Position numbers and translations under genes: made by a program. This document shows, piece by piece, positions 54,870 to 62,659 of a stretch of DNA of 64,000 nt (position 1 is the first letter of the stretch; each line of letters starts with the position of its first letter). The notes beneath the pieces were generated by a model. It was not told the DNA's origin. It was given only the letters and a program-made list of their open reading frames with translations, and made no database searches. The stretch is from Verrucomicrobiales bacterium (GTDB lineage Bacteria; Verrucomicrobiota; Verrucomicrobiia; Limisphaerales; J093): positions 1 through 64,000 of the forward strand of contig JACKPV010000042.1 of NCBI GenBank assembly GCA_024233305.1. The letters are read 5' to 3'.

Positions 54870-55337
54870 ATGGACCCGCTCTCCTCCATCGTTCCCCCGG
54901 TCCCCCCGGTTCTGCTGGCCGCCTTGGGTGATCCCGTCATCCCGACGGCACCGCGCCTCGGCTTCGAGTTTCTGATCCAGACCGCCGTCGGCCTGGCCCT
55001 CTTCGGAGCGCTCCTCTTCTGGGCCAAGTATCTCCGCCGCAAGAAGCACAAACGAAAGCGACGCCATCGATCCCACCGCCAGCAACGCCCCTCCATCGCC
55101 GACGCGGCAACCGGATCCGACACCCCGCACCATCCCGGTCCGCCCCCTGAATCCCGCGAGGATTCCCCGGACTCTCCCGCCCCGGTCGCCGACCCCGAAC
55201 TCGAATCCTCCGGCCACCACCGGCGTCACCGGCGACGACGCCCGCGCCGGGAGCACCGGCCGCGCAATCCGACCCTCGCCGAAACCGGCGGCCTGCCCCC
55301 CCGGCGCGAACCCGGTCAGCCCCCCCCGGCGCATTGA
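54870..55337 (+). CDS. Hypothetical membrane-anchored basic, proline-rich protein
   Basis: The 155-aa frame has one hydrophobic segment (FLIQTAVGLALFGALLFWAK, about residues 34-53). A cluster of Lys/Arg/His follows (YLRRKKHKRKRRHRSH), then a disordered Pro/Ser/Arg tail. It sits 6 bp after the regulator gene and overlaps the hpnD start by 4 bp, which supports real translation. No family is recognised. Confidence 0.55.
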   Translation: MDPLSSIVPPVPPVLLAALGDPVIPTAPRLGFEFLIQTAVGLALFGALLFWAKYLRRKKHKRKRRHRSHRQQRPSIADAATGSDTPHHPGPPPESREDSPDSPAPVADPELESSGHHRRHRRRRPRREHRPRNPTLAETGGLPPRREPGQPPPAH

Positions 55338-56212
55338 CCTCGACCGCCGTCAGCGAATCCATCACCCGCCGGAGCGCCTCGAACCTCGCGCTCGCCTTCA
55401 TCATGTTGCCGGCGGACCGCCGCCGGGACATGGCAGTGCTCTACGCCTTCTGCCGGGAGGTGGACGATGTGGCGGACGAGGAAGCCCACCCCGTGGAGGA
55501 ACGCCGGCAGCAACTCGCGCGCTGGCGGGAGGACGTGCGCAAGGCCTGCGATGGCGGCCAGCCCGAGTTCCCCGTCAACCAGGAGCTCCAACCGGTCATC
55601 CAACGCCGGCGCCTCCCGTTCGCCCTGTTCGACGAACTCATCCAGGGCTGCGAGATGGACCTCGACACCGACCGCTACGAGGATTTCGCCGCGCTGCGCG
55701 TCTACTGCCACCGCGTGGCGTCCGTCGTCGGACTGTTGAGCATCGAGATATTCGGCTATCGAGACCCCGGCTGCCGCGACTATGCCATCGCCCTGGGTCA
55801 GGCCCTCCAACTCACCAACATCCTGCGGGACGTGGGAAACGATGCGCGCCGCGGACGCATCTATCTGCCGCGCGAAGCGCTGCGCCGGCACGGGGTCGTT
55901 GAAGCGGACATCCTCGCGCAGCGCCCGAGCGACGGGTTCCGTGCCCTGGCCGCCGAGGTGGCGATCCAAGCCCGCGAGCACTACCGCGAAGCGCGTGAAC
56001 AACTCCCGAAAGGCGATCGCCGCGCCATGGTGGCGGCCGAGTTGATGGGGGCGGTCTACTGGCGTCTGTTGCTCCGGATCGAACAGACCGGGTTCGCAGT
56101 CCTCGGCCCCGACCCCGTCCGCTTGAGCCGGCCGCGCAAACTCTCGCTGATCCTGTGGTTCTGGTTGCGACACCGGTTCGGCGCCACCCGCCCGGCCTAT
56201 GGCAGCCCCTGA
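55334..56212 (+). CDS. hpnD: Squalene/phytoene synthase family, HpnD-like
   Basis: The 292-aa product has both aspartate-rich prenyl-diphosphate motifs of the family, YAFCREVDDVADE (I) and NILRDVGNDARRGRIYLP (II), and an N-terminus like HpnD (SITRRSASNLALAFIMLP). In hopanoid pathways HpnD makes presqualene diphosphate from two farnesyl diphosphates. The start appears to be TTG at 55334, overlapping the upstream stop, because the conserved N-terminus begins there with no ATG. HpnC and HpnE partners are not in the window. A carotenoid-type synthase is the alternative. Confidence 0.85.
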   Translation: MTSTAVSESITRRSASNLALAFIMLPADRRRDMAVLYAFCREVDDVADEEAHPVEERRQQLARWREDVRKACDGGQPEFPVNQELQPVIQRRRLPFALFDELIQGCEMDLDTDRYEDFAALRVYCHRVASVVGLLSIEIFGYRDPGCRDYAIALGQALQLTNILRDVGNDARRGRIYLPREALRRHGVVEADILAQRPSDGFRALAAEVAIQAREHYREAREQLPKGDRRAMVAAELMGAVYWRLLLRIEQTGFAVLGPDPVRLSRPRKLSLILWFWLRHRFGATRPAYGSP

Positions 56213-57050
56213 CGCCCCCCGCCGGCTGATCGTCAACGCCGACGACTTCGGCCGGACCACCGCCATCAATGCCGCCGTCCGCGAAGCGCACCGCGAGGGC
56301 ATCCTGACCACGGCCAGCCTCATGGTGAACGAAGCGGCCGTCGATGAGGCCGTCGCCATCGCCCACGCCCATCGCAGGCTCGGCGTCGGCCTGCACCTGT
56401 CCCTCGTGTGCGGCCTCGGCTCGCCGGCGTCCGACCGTCCGGTATCCGGACCCGCGACCCACGGACTGACCGACGCGCACGGTCGTTTCGATGACAACCC
56501 CGTGCGCGCCGGGATTCGCTACTTTTTCGTCCGTTCCCTCCGCGCCGCGCTCCAGGACGAAATCGATCGTCAGTTCCGGCGATTCGCCGACACCGGCCTC
56601 GAACTCGACCACATCAACGGACACTTGAACATCCACCTCCACCCGGTGGTGTTCGCGATCCTTGCCGGCAGTAACCCGGCGCGGCAACGCACCGGCTTTC
56701 GCCTGACGCGGGACCGCTTCCGCCTCAGCGCCCGGCTGGGACGCGGCAATTGGGGTTACCGCATTGGTCACGCGGTCATCTTCGGGCTGCTGTGCGCCCG
56801 CACCCGACCAGGCCTGCGGCGCACCGCCTGGCGCCACACCGACACGGTCTTTGGCCTCCTGGAGAATGCGCGCGTCGACGAGGATTACGTCCTGGCCCTG
56901 CTGCCCGAACTGCCCCCCGGCGACTCGGAGCTTTACTCCCATCCGACGGTGGCCCAGCCTCGGCATGAATTTGAGGCATTGGTCAGCGCGCGTGTGAGGC
57001 GGACGCTCGAAACCCAACACATTGCGCGCATTCGCTACCAGGACCTCTGA
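56199..57050 (+). CDS. hpnK: YdjC/ChbG-like deacetylase, HpnK-like
   Basis: The 283-aa product has the metal-binding pattern of the ChbG/HpnK deacetylases: NADDFG near the N-terminus and the histidines of DHINGHLNIHLHP near residue 140. HpnK is named for its place in hopanoid gene clusters, where it may modify a sugar-linked hopanoid head group. It overlaps hpnD by 14 bp, supporting a joint operon. A general amidosugar deacetylase cannot be excluded. Confidence 0.85.
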   Translation: MAAPDAPRRLIVNADDFGRTTAINAAVREAHREGILTTASLMVNEAAVDEAVAIAHAHRRLGVGLHLSLVCGLGSPASDRPVSGPATHGLTDAHGRFDDNPVRAGIRYFFVRSLRAALQDEIDRQFRRFADTGLELDHINGHLNIHLHPVVFAILAGSNPARQRTGFRLTRDRFRLSARLGRGNWGYRIGHAVIFGLLCARTRPGLRRTAWRHTDTVFGLLENARVDEDYVLALLPELPPGDSELYSHPTVAQPRHEFEALVSARVRRTLETQHIARIRYQDL

Positions 57051-57245
57051 TCACTCACGATGCAGCCAAGAACCAGTAATGGGCGGTAACGCACACCACC
57101 GAGAGGGCTCTCCTGAAGCGTCGCCAGACCGGCGCCGCTCGCGCTCGGACCGGCGCCTGCCCGGCCTTTCGTCGGCGCCGGGAGCCGGGTTTCGCCCGGA
57201 ACCTCCGTCCGGTCGGGGGTAAGGACCCCGAACCGAAACCCCCGG

Positions 57246-57686
57246 ATGTTCAAACTGCTTGCCATCCTCTTGGTCGGGCTCGTGTTCGAGGCCGTGGGCG
57301 TGGTCTTTCTCAGCAAGGGGCTGAAAGAAGTCGGCGAAATGCAGCAGATCAACGTCGCGGAAATCGTTCGCGTGGTGAAAGCGGGCCTCACCAATCCCCG
57401 ACTGCTGCTGGGCGTCTTCTTCGAGGCGCTCTTCTTCGGATGCCTGCTGGTATTGATGGCCCGCAGTGACATCAGCTTCATTTGGCCGTTGACCTCGCTG
57501 GGCTTCGTGCTCACCACGTTGGCCGCCCGCTTCGTGCTGCACGAACGCGTGGTAACCACCCGTTGGCTCGGCGTTTGCTGCATTGTGCTCGGCGCCGGTT
57601 TGATCACGTGGACCGAACACCACAAGCCCGCAGCGGCCCCGCAGCCGGCCCCTCTGGATCCCCCTCCCGCCGACTCCGCCCGCTGA
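57246..57686 (+). CDS. EamA/SMR-like small membrane transporter
   Basis: The 145-aa product has four hydrophobic segments, including LLAILLVGLVFEAVGVVFL and CCIVLGAGLITW, as in half-size DMT transporters. Glutamates in the first and third helices are plausible functional residues. It lies in the same direction as hpnK after 195 bp. The C-terminal tail is proline-rich. The substrate is unknown. Confidence 0.82.
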   Translation: MFKLLAILLVGLVFEAVGVVFLSKGLKEVGEMQQINVAEIVRVVKAGLTNPRLLLGVFFEALFFGCLLVLMARSDISFIWPLTSLGFVLTTLAARFVLHERVVTTRWLGVCCIVLGAGLITWTEHHKPAAAPQPAPLDPPPADSAR

Positions 57687-57709
57687 CCCCGCCCCTCGGA
57701 CGCCTCCGA

Positions 57710-57856
57710 TTACTCCGCGGCCCACGCTGCGACCATGTCCGCGGATCCCCCCTGCCGCACCTCTCCCAGGCGCACGGACAGGCCTTCGGCACAACGCAGG
57801 TACGTCCGCGGTTCGCGCGACCGGCGGTACCGGGCGAACGACCGCCACCCGACCAT
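57710..57856 (-). CDS. Tiny conserved-looking protein, 48 aa
   Basis: On the minus strand an ATG at 57856 is preceded by a strong Shine-Dalgarno sequence (GGAGGGAG, about 5 bp spacing). It opens 48 codons with good third-position GC and a protein-like pattern: MVGWRSFARYRRSREPRTY, then LRCAEGLSVRLGEV and a C-terminal DMVAAWAAE. It has a basic N-terminus, an acidic end and no membrane segment. No family is recognised. Confidence 0.45.
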   Translation of the reverse strand: MVGWRSFARYRRSREPRTYLRCAEGLSVRLGEVRQGGSADMVAAWAAE

Positions 57857-57922
57857 GGATCTCCCTCCGAAGCGATTATGAACTTGCGCGCCGGTTCGCG
57901 GCGTCTAAAGTCGAGGGCCTGC

Positions 57923-57997
57923 GGCGGAGTAGCCAAGTGGTAAGGCAGGGCTCTGCAAAAGCCCTATGCGTCGGTTCGATTCCGACCTCCGCCTCCA
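57923..57997 (+). tRNA. tRNA-Cys (anticodon GCA)
   Basis: The acceptor stem GGCGGAG pairs with CTCCGCC. The anticodon loop CTGCAAA carries GCA (57955-57957), and the T-arm contains TCGGTTCGATTCCGA. The discriminator is U, as required for cysteine, and CCA (57995-57997) is encoded. Confidence 0.96.
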
Positions 57998-58391
57998 TTC
58001 GCAAGCGCGAGTGCACCAGTCGTTTAGGAAGAGCTAATTGGGCCGTTGTGCTTGGAACCGGGTCCAAAATGGCTCCTCGGCAAGTCCTCGCGCGTGCTCG
58101 CCGTGACCCAGAATATCCGGCCTGGGAGGGCGAGGCTCCCGCCGAGCCAGGGTCCGGTACGCCTCCGGGCTCACGTCCAATCTGCCATCGGCGGTCGCTG
58201 CCCCCGGTGACGGGCGCTCTCCGGTCGGCCCGGCCCGGCTGGAAAACCGGCGTTACCGAACGGAACTTCCGAGGTTCATGGTCCCCTTGCCCCAATCACC
58301 GCCGGCAACCGCCTCTCCGCTCTGGTTGCCGAACCCAGCACTTGTGGCAATGTTGGCGCCCGGACCTGATCCGGGACCGAATACCGCTACC
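57998..58391. other. Intergenic region with a palindromic repeat, no gene
   Basis: Between tRNA-Cys and the ene-reductase gene I see only the GGGAGGGCGAGGCTCCC-type palindrome at 58121-58151 and GC-rich filler. Protein-like frames here are translations of the repeat. Confidence 0.5.
58121..58151. repeat. Interspersed palindrome (GGGAGGGCGAGGCTCCC type)
   Basis: The outer CCTGG/CCAGG arms enclose GGGAG and CTCCC. Read as protein this gives the phrase WEGEAPAEP, which I recall as frequent in intergenic translations of Planctomycetes and Verrucomicrobia genomes, suggesting a dispersed repeat family. Confidence 0.5.
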
Positions 58392-59504
58392 ATGAACGAC
58401 ACTGGACTGACCAACTCCTCCCCGCACCTGCTCTCCCCCTTTGACCTCCACGGCCTGCCGTTGCGCAACCGCGTGGTCATGGCTCCCTTGACTCGCGCCC
58501 GCGCCGGCCGGGATCGGGTGCCGAACGACGTGATGGTCGAGTATTACACGCAGCGCGCCTCGGCGGGACTGATCATCGCGGAGGCGACGGTCATATCCGA
58601 ACAGGGCATCGGCTGGGTGGATTCGCCGGGCATCTACAACGACGCGCAGGTGGCGGGCTGGAAGAAGATCACCACGGCGCTTCATGCCGCCGGCACGCCC
58701 TTTTTTCTGCAGCTCTGGCATTGTGGGCGCGCCTCGCACAGCAGCTTTCATGGGGGCGAACCGGCGGTGTCGGCCTCGTCCGTCAAGATCAATGGCGACT
58801 CCATCCACACCCCCGACGGCAAACAGCCCTACGAAACGCCCCGCGCCTTGGAAACAGAGGAGGTCGCGGCCGTCGTGGAGGACTATCGGCGCGCGGCACA
58901 GCGTGCCAAGGCGGCCGGCTTCGACGGCGTGGAGATTCACGCCGCCAATGGCTACCTGATCAACCAGTTCCTCGACTCGAAGACAAACCAGCGGACGGAC
59001 CGCTATGGCGGGAGCGTGGAGAATCGCTATCGCTTCCTGAAGGAGGTCGTGGAGGCCGTTCTCAGCGTCTGGCCGGCCAATCGCGCGGCCGTGCGCCTGT
59101 CTCCCAACGGGAACTTCAACGACATGGGAGCCCCGGACTTTCGGGAGACCTTCACCTACGTCGCGGGGCAGTTGAACGCGTTTGACTTGGCCTACCTGCA
59201 CGTGGTGGATGGGCTGGCCTTTGGATTCCACGAACTGGGCACGCCGATGACGCTCCCGGAATTCCGCGCGGTGTTTTCGGGTCCGCTGATGGGCAACTGC
59301 GGCTACACGCAGGAATCAGCGGAAGCGGCGATCGCGTCCGGGCAGGCGGACCTCATTGCCTTCGGCCGGCCCTACCTGAGCAATCCGGACCTCGTGGAAC
59401 GCTTCGCGAACGGCTGGGAGTTGAATCCCCCCGCGGACCTGAAGGTGTGGTCGGCGCCGACGCCGGAGGGTTACACCGACTTTCCTTTCCATCAGCAGTC
59501 CTGA
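58392..59504 (+). CDS. Old-yellow-enzyme-like alkene reductase
   Basis: The 370-aa product is an FMN-dependent TIM-barrel ene-reductase of the NemA/OYE class, which reduces activated C=C bonds with NAD(P)H. Family features are LRNRVVMAPLTRARAG, the substrate-anion-binding His and Asn in VEIHAANGYLINQFLDS, and the RTDRYGGSVENRYRFLKEV segment. The FMN phosphate-binding region lies near GNCGYTQESAEAA and IAFGRPYLSNPDL. The start at 58392 (MNDTGLTNSS) is chosen because upstream sequence is repeat-rich. It stands alone. Confidence 0.93.
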   Translation: MNDTGLTNSSPHLLSPFDLHGLPLRNRVVMAPLTRARAGRDRVPNDVMVEYYTQRASAGLIIAEATVISEQGIGWVDSPGIYNDAQVAGWKKITTALHAAGTPFFLQLWHCGRASHSSFHGGEPAVSASSVKINGDSIHTPDGKQPYETPRALETEEVAAVVEDYRRAAQRAKAAGFDGVEIHAANGYLINQFLDSKTNQRTDRYGGSVENRYRFLKEVVEAVLSVWPANRAAVRLSPNGNFNDMGAPDFRETFTYVAGQLNAFDLAYLHVVDGLAFGFHELGTPMTLPEFRAVFSGPLMGNCGYTQESAEAAIASGQADLIAFGRPYLSNPDLVERFANGWELNPPADLKVWSAPTPEGYTDFPFHQQS

Positions 59505-59965
59505 CGGGAGCAGGGGGCCGAGAAGGAGACTGCAGCCCGCGACTCCAGACCGGGGCAAGCGTGGGGCAAGTGATGGCCATGACGGGGGCGTTGCGGTTGC
59601 GACGCGCCGCCCTGTGCCAGCGGCTTCCACTGCTTTCGGACCGAACTCAGGCGCTTCCGCCAGCCCAGCCGCACGGACGACTGGAGCTTCTACACGAACG
59701 TCGCGGTGAACGGCCTCGCGAAGGAAGGATACGAAGTCGCCGCCATGACCGAGGACGACATCCTCATGCGGCGCCCCGTGCGTTGATCCCCGCGTGACAG
59801 GCCCGCCGGTCGGCATCGTTCCCCGATCACAACGGGAGAAGCGCGGCAACCGTCCTGCCGTCACTCCAGACTTGTCTGGCCTCATTCGAGGCTTATCCTC
59901 GCGCCCATCAACATCATGGAACGTTACCACCCAGTTGCCGGGGGAGGAGCAGGGCGAGGTCGCCG
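59505..59965. other. Intergenic region with a coding relic
   Basis: The gap before hsdM holds the relic at 59583-59786 and no other feature I can support. The hsdM promoter should lie in its last 150 bases. Confidence 0.45.
59583..59786 (+). pseudogene. C-terminal relic of an unidentified gene
   Basis: An open frame without a start codon ends in the protein-like phrases WSFYTNVAVNGLAKEGYEVA and MTEDDILMRRPVR before a TGA at 59784. The upstream half is poor in protein character. It looks like the tail of a gene whose front was lost. No family is recognised. Confidence 0.35.
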
Positions 59966-61783
59966 ATGAACTGGATTGCCCCTTCCGAGAAGGACACCGC
60001 CACCGAAACCCTCGAAAAGCGCCTCTGGGAAGCCGCCGACCAGTTCCGCGCCAACAGCGGCCTCACCTCGCAGCAATACTCGCGCCCCATCCTCGGCCTG
60101 ATCTTCCTGCGGTTCGCCGAGGTCCGCTTCGCGAAGCAACGGGCGAAGCTGCAGAAGGCCGGCGCCTCCTCCCGTCGCGGCTCCCGCGTGGATGAACCCG
60201 CCGCCTACCACGCCGAGGGCATCCTCTACCTCGCGTCGGAGGCCCGTTTCGATTTCCTGCTCAACCTTCCGGAGGCGACGGACATTGGCGCGAAGGTCAA
60301 CGACGCCATGCGCGACATCGAGAAGCACAACCCGCAGCTTGCCGGTGTCTTGCCCAAGACCTTCAACCTCTTCACCAGTACTCTCCTCAAGGAACTGCTG
60401 AAAAAGGTCTCCGAGATCCCCGCCACCGTGGACTACGACGCCTTCGGGCGCATCTACGAATACTTCCTCGGCGAGTTCGCCCGCACCGAGGGCCAGAAAG
60501 GCGGCGAGTTCTACACCCCGTCCTGCATCGTCCGCCTCCTGACCGAAGTCATCGAGCCCTACCACGGGCGCATCCTCGACCCCGCGTGCGGCTCGGGCGG
60601 CATGTTCGTCCAATCGGCGCGATTCGTAGCGGAACACAAGCGGCAACCTGCCGCCGGGCAATCTGCGGGGAATAGGCCGAAGGACTATTCCGGTGAACCA
60701 ACTCGCGAGTTGTCCATCCACGGCGTCGAGAAGACCGACGAAACCGGCCGTCTCTGCCGCATGAACCTCGCGGTGCATGGCCTCGAAGGCGACATTCGCC
60801 ACGGGGGGCAGGTCAACAGCTACTACGACGACCCGCACGACGCCACCGGCCGCTTCGACTTCGTCCTCGCCAATCCGCCGTTCAACGTCAACGCCGTGGA
60901 CAAGGACCGGTTGAAGGACTCCGTCGGGCCGGGGCGGCGCTTCCCGTTCGGCCTGCCGCGCACCGACAACGCGAATTACCTCTGGATTCAACTCTTCCAC
61001 TCCGCGCTCAAGGCCTCTGCCGGCCAGGCCACGGGGGGAAGAGCCGGATTCGTCATGGCCAATTCCGCCTCCGACGCCCGCGCTTCAGAGCAAGAAATCC
61101 GGCGGCAGCTCATCGAAAGCCGCGCCGTGGACGTCATGGTTGCGGTTGGGCCAAACATGTTTTACACGGTGACCCTGCCATGCACGCTATGGTTTCTGGA
61201 TAAGGGAAAGGTAGGGCGCGTCACTCCGTGCGCGCCGTCGGTTGGCAACGGGAAGCGGCGTGCAGAGGACTGCCCGCCCTACCAACGTCAGGACTCAGTC
61301 CTCTTTATTGACGCCCGCCACATTTACCGTCAGGTGGACCGCGCGCACCGCGAATGGACGCCCGCGCAAATCGGCTTCCTCGCCAACCTCGTCCGACTCT
61401 ATCGCGGCGAAGCGCTCGACCTCACCCTCGGCGGCGACGAAGCCAAAGCGAAGCTGGACGAAGTCTTCGGCGAGGTAGGGCGCGTCACTCCGTGCGCGCC
61501 GTCGGGAAAAGGGAAGCGGCCCGCAGAGGACTGCGAGCCCTACCTGGCTTACCGTGACGTTCCCGGCTTGTGCCGCGCCGCCACGATCCAGGAAATCGAA
61601 GCGCAAGGTTGGTCGCTCAACCCCGGACGCTACGTGGGCGTCGCTCCGGGCGAAGCCGTGAGCGACGAGGACTTCAAGGAACAACTCGAAACCCTGAACG
61701 AGGAACTCGAAACCCTCAACGCCCAGGCGCGGGAGCTTGAGGCCACCATCGCGAGCAACGTCGCTGAAATCCTCGAAGCATGA
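59966..61783 (+). CDS. hsdM: Type I restriction-modification DNA methyltransferase subunit
   Basis: The 605-aa product is the N6-adenine methyltransferase subunit of a type I system. It has an N-terminal helical HsdM_N domain, SAM motif I DPACGSGGMF (205-214) and catalytic motif IV NPPF (303-306). The C-terminal part contains VLFIDARHIYRQVDRAHREW and the highly conserved IEAQGWSLNPGRYVGVAPGE. It is longer than usual because at least two, probably three, palindromic repeats were inserted in frame (60669-60691, 61210-61283, 61474-61544). Each adds residues such as VGRVTPCAPS and AEDCPPY that ordinary HsdM lacks. It overlaps the next gene by 4 bp. Whether the protein still works is unknown. Confidence 0.92.
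   Translation: MNWIAPSEKDTATETLEKRLWEAADQFRANSGLTSQQYSRPILGLIFLRFAEVRFAKQRAKLQKAGASSRRGSRVDEPAAYHAEGILYLASEARFDFLLNLPEATDIGAKVNDAMRDIEKHNPQLAGVLPKTFNLFTSTLLKELLKKVSEIPATVDYDAFGRIYEYFLGEFARTEGQKGGEFYTPSCIVRLLTEVIEPYHGRILDPACGSGGMFVQSARFVAEHKRQPAAGQSAGNRPKDYSGEPTRELSIHGVEKTDETGRLCRMNLAVHGLEGDIRHGGQVNSYYDDPHDATGRFDFVLANPPFNVNAVDKDRLKDSVGPGRRFPFGLPRTDNANYLWIQLFHSALKASAGQATGGRAGFVMANSASDARASEQEIRRQLIESRAVDVMVAVGPNMFYTVTLPCTLWFLDKGKVGRVTPCAPSVGNGKRRAEDCPPYQRQDSVLFIDARHIYRQVDRAHREWTPAQIGFLANLVRLYRGEALDLTLGGDEAKAKLDEVFGEVGRVTPCAPSGKGKRPAEDCEPYLAYRDVPGLCRAATIQEIEAQGWSLNPGRYVGVAPGEAVSDEDFKEQLETLNEELETLNAQARELEATIASNVAEILEA
60669..60691. repeat. Palindrome inside hsdM
   Basis: GGAATAG and CTATTCC pair around GCCGAAGGA. 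It lies in a stretch of about 15 extra codons (QPAAGQSAGNRPKDY) between two conserved HsdM blocks, so it is probably an in-frame insert. Confidence 0.5.
61210..61283. repeat. REP doublet inserted in frame in hsdM, copy 1
   Basis: It begins GTAGGGCGCGTCACTCCGTG (GTAG-footed hairpin) and ends, on the other strand, with GTAGGGCGGGCAGTCCTC (a second GTAG-footed hairpin). It separates LWFLDKGK from RQDSVLFIDARHIY, which adjoin in normal HsdM. Confidence 0.88.
61474..61544. repeat. REP doublet inserted in frame in hsdM, copy 2
   Basis: The same doublet as copy 1, 71 bp long, lies between LDEVFGE and the AYRDVPGLCRAATI block. The left hairpin is identical. The right one reads GTAGGGCTCGCAGTCCTCTG on the minus strand. 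Confidence 0.88.
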
Positions 61784-61810
61784 CGAGCCGGCGAAAAACG
61801 ACGAAGCCGC

Positions 61811-61839
61811 CAATTGTGCACCAGCCTGCTGCACAATTG
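61811..61839. repeat. 29-bp palindrome in the yhcG remnant, copy 1
   Basis: CAATTGTGCA and TGCACAATTG form perfect arms. The whole 29-bp unit recurs at 62102 with three differences and in the same reading frame, where it encodes IVHQPAAQL versus IVQQLVAQL. Confidence 0.8.
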
Positions 61840-62101
61840 TATGAGCGCTTCGTTGCCGACATCAAGACGCGCATCCGCACCGCCCAGGTCAAGGCGGCGC
61901 TGGCAGCCAACGCCGAGTTGATCCTCCTCTACTGGGAGATCGGCCGCGACATCCTGGCCAGCCAGCAGAGCGCCGGCTGGGGCGCGAAGGTCATCGACCG
62001 GCTCGCGGCGGACCTGCGGCGTGAGTTTCCCAAGCTGGCCGGCTACTCGGCCCGCAACCTCAAATACATGCGCGCTTTTGCCGAAGCGTGGCCCGACCGT
62101 T

Positions 62102-62130
62102 CAATTGTGCAACAGCTTGTTGCACAATTG
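62102..62130. repeat. 29-bp palindrome in the yhcG remnant, copy 2
   Basis: It has the same arms as copy 1 with a longer perfect stem (CAATTGTGCAACA pairs with TGTTGCACAATTG). Confidence 0.8.
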
Positions 62131-62533
62131 CCGTGGGGACATCAAACCGTGCTGCTCGACCGCGCCAAAGACCCGGCGATCCGCGAATTCTACATTCGCA
62201 AGACCGTCGAGCACGGCTGGTCCCGAAGCGTGCTGGTCCACCAAGGTCGTCGATTTCCAACCCGAGTTCGTCGGCAAGATGAACTTCTACCAGACCGCCG
62301 TGGACCGGCAGGTCAAGACGGAGGCCGACGGGCCGACCATCGGCATCATCCTTTGTCGGGGCAGGAACAAGACCGTCGTGGAATACACCCTGCGCGATGC
62401 CCGGAAACCGATTGCCGTCGCGGAATACCGCCTCCTGCCGCCCCGATTGAAGGCCGAACTCCCGAATGCGCGGCAACTCAGAAAAGTCGTCACCGAAGTG
62501 GAGGTGCCGGATGAACGGTAAGCGTCGAAATCT

Positions 62534-62569
62534 CCCTTCTACCTCTGGGAGAAGGGCCGGGGATGAGGG
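62534..62569 (+). repeat. CCTCTCCC-GGGAGAGG type palindrome, variant copy
   Basis: CCCTTCT and AGAAGGG arms are followed by GGGGATGAGGG, the usual tail of this widespread repeat. It lies in the spacer before hsdS. Confidence 0.65.
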
Positions 62570-62590
62570 TGCGCAGCTTACCCGCCCCTT

Positions 62591-62622
62591 CCTCTCCCGC
62601 TGGGAGAGGACCGCGGTGAGGG
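62591..62622 (+). repeat. CCTCTCCC-GGGAGAGG palindrome
   Basis: A perfect hairpin CCTCTCCCGCTGGGAGAGG is followed by a GGTGAGGG tail, in the same orientation as the copies at 62534 and 63315. Confidence 0.8.
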
Positions 62623-62659
62623 CGCGCCGGCGTGTGGCGGAGATTCTGGAGGCGTGAGG

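Larger units (their letters stand above)
61780..62521 (+). pseudogene. YhcG-type (DUF1016) nuclease gene with an internal deletion
   Basis: The frame starts in the hsdM stop and encodes a DUF1016 N-terminal domain (LILLYWEIGRDILASQQ, YSARNLKYMRAFAEAWPD, VEHGWSRSVLVHQ). At about 62240 it jumps, out of frame, to the end of the PDDEXK nuclease domain (KVVDFQPEFVGKMNFYQTAV, IGIILCRGRNKTVVEYTL). Roughly 90 residues with the catalytic core are missing, so an intact protein of about 340 aa is reduced to a non-functional remnant. YhcG-like genes are common passengers between hsdM and hsdS. Confidence 0.85.
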
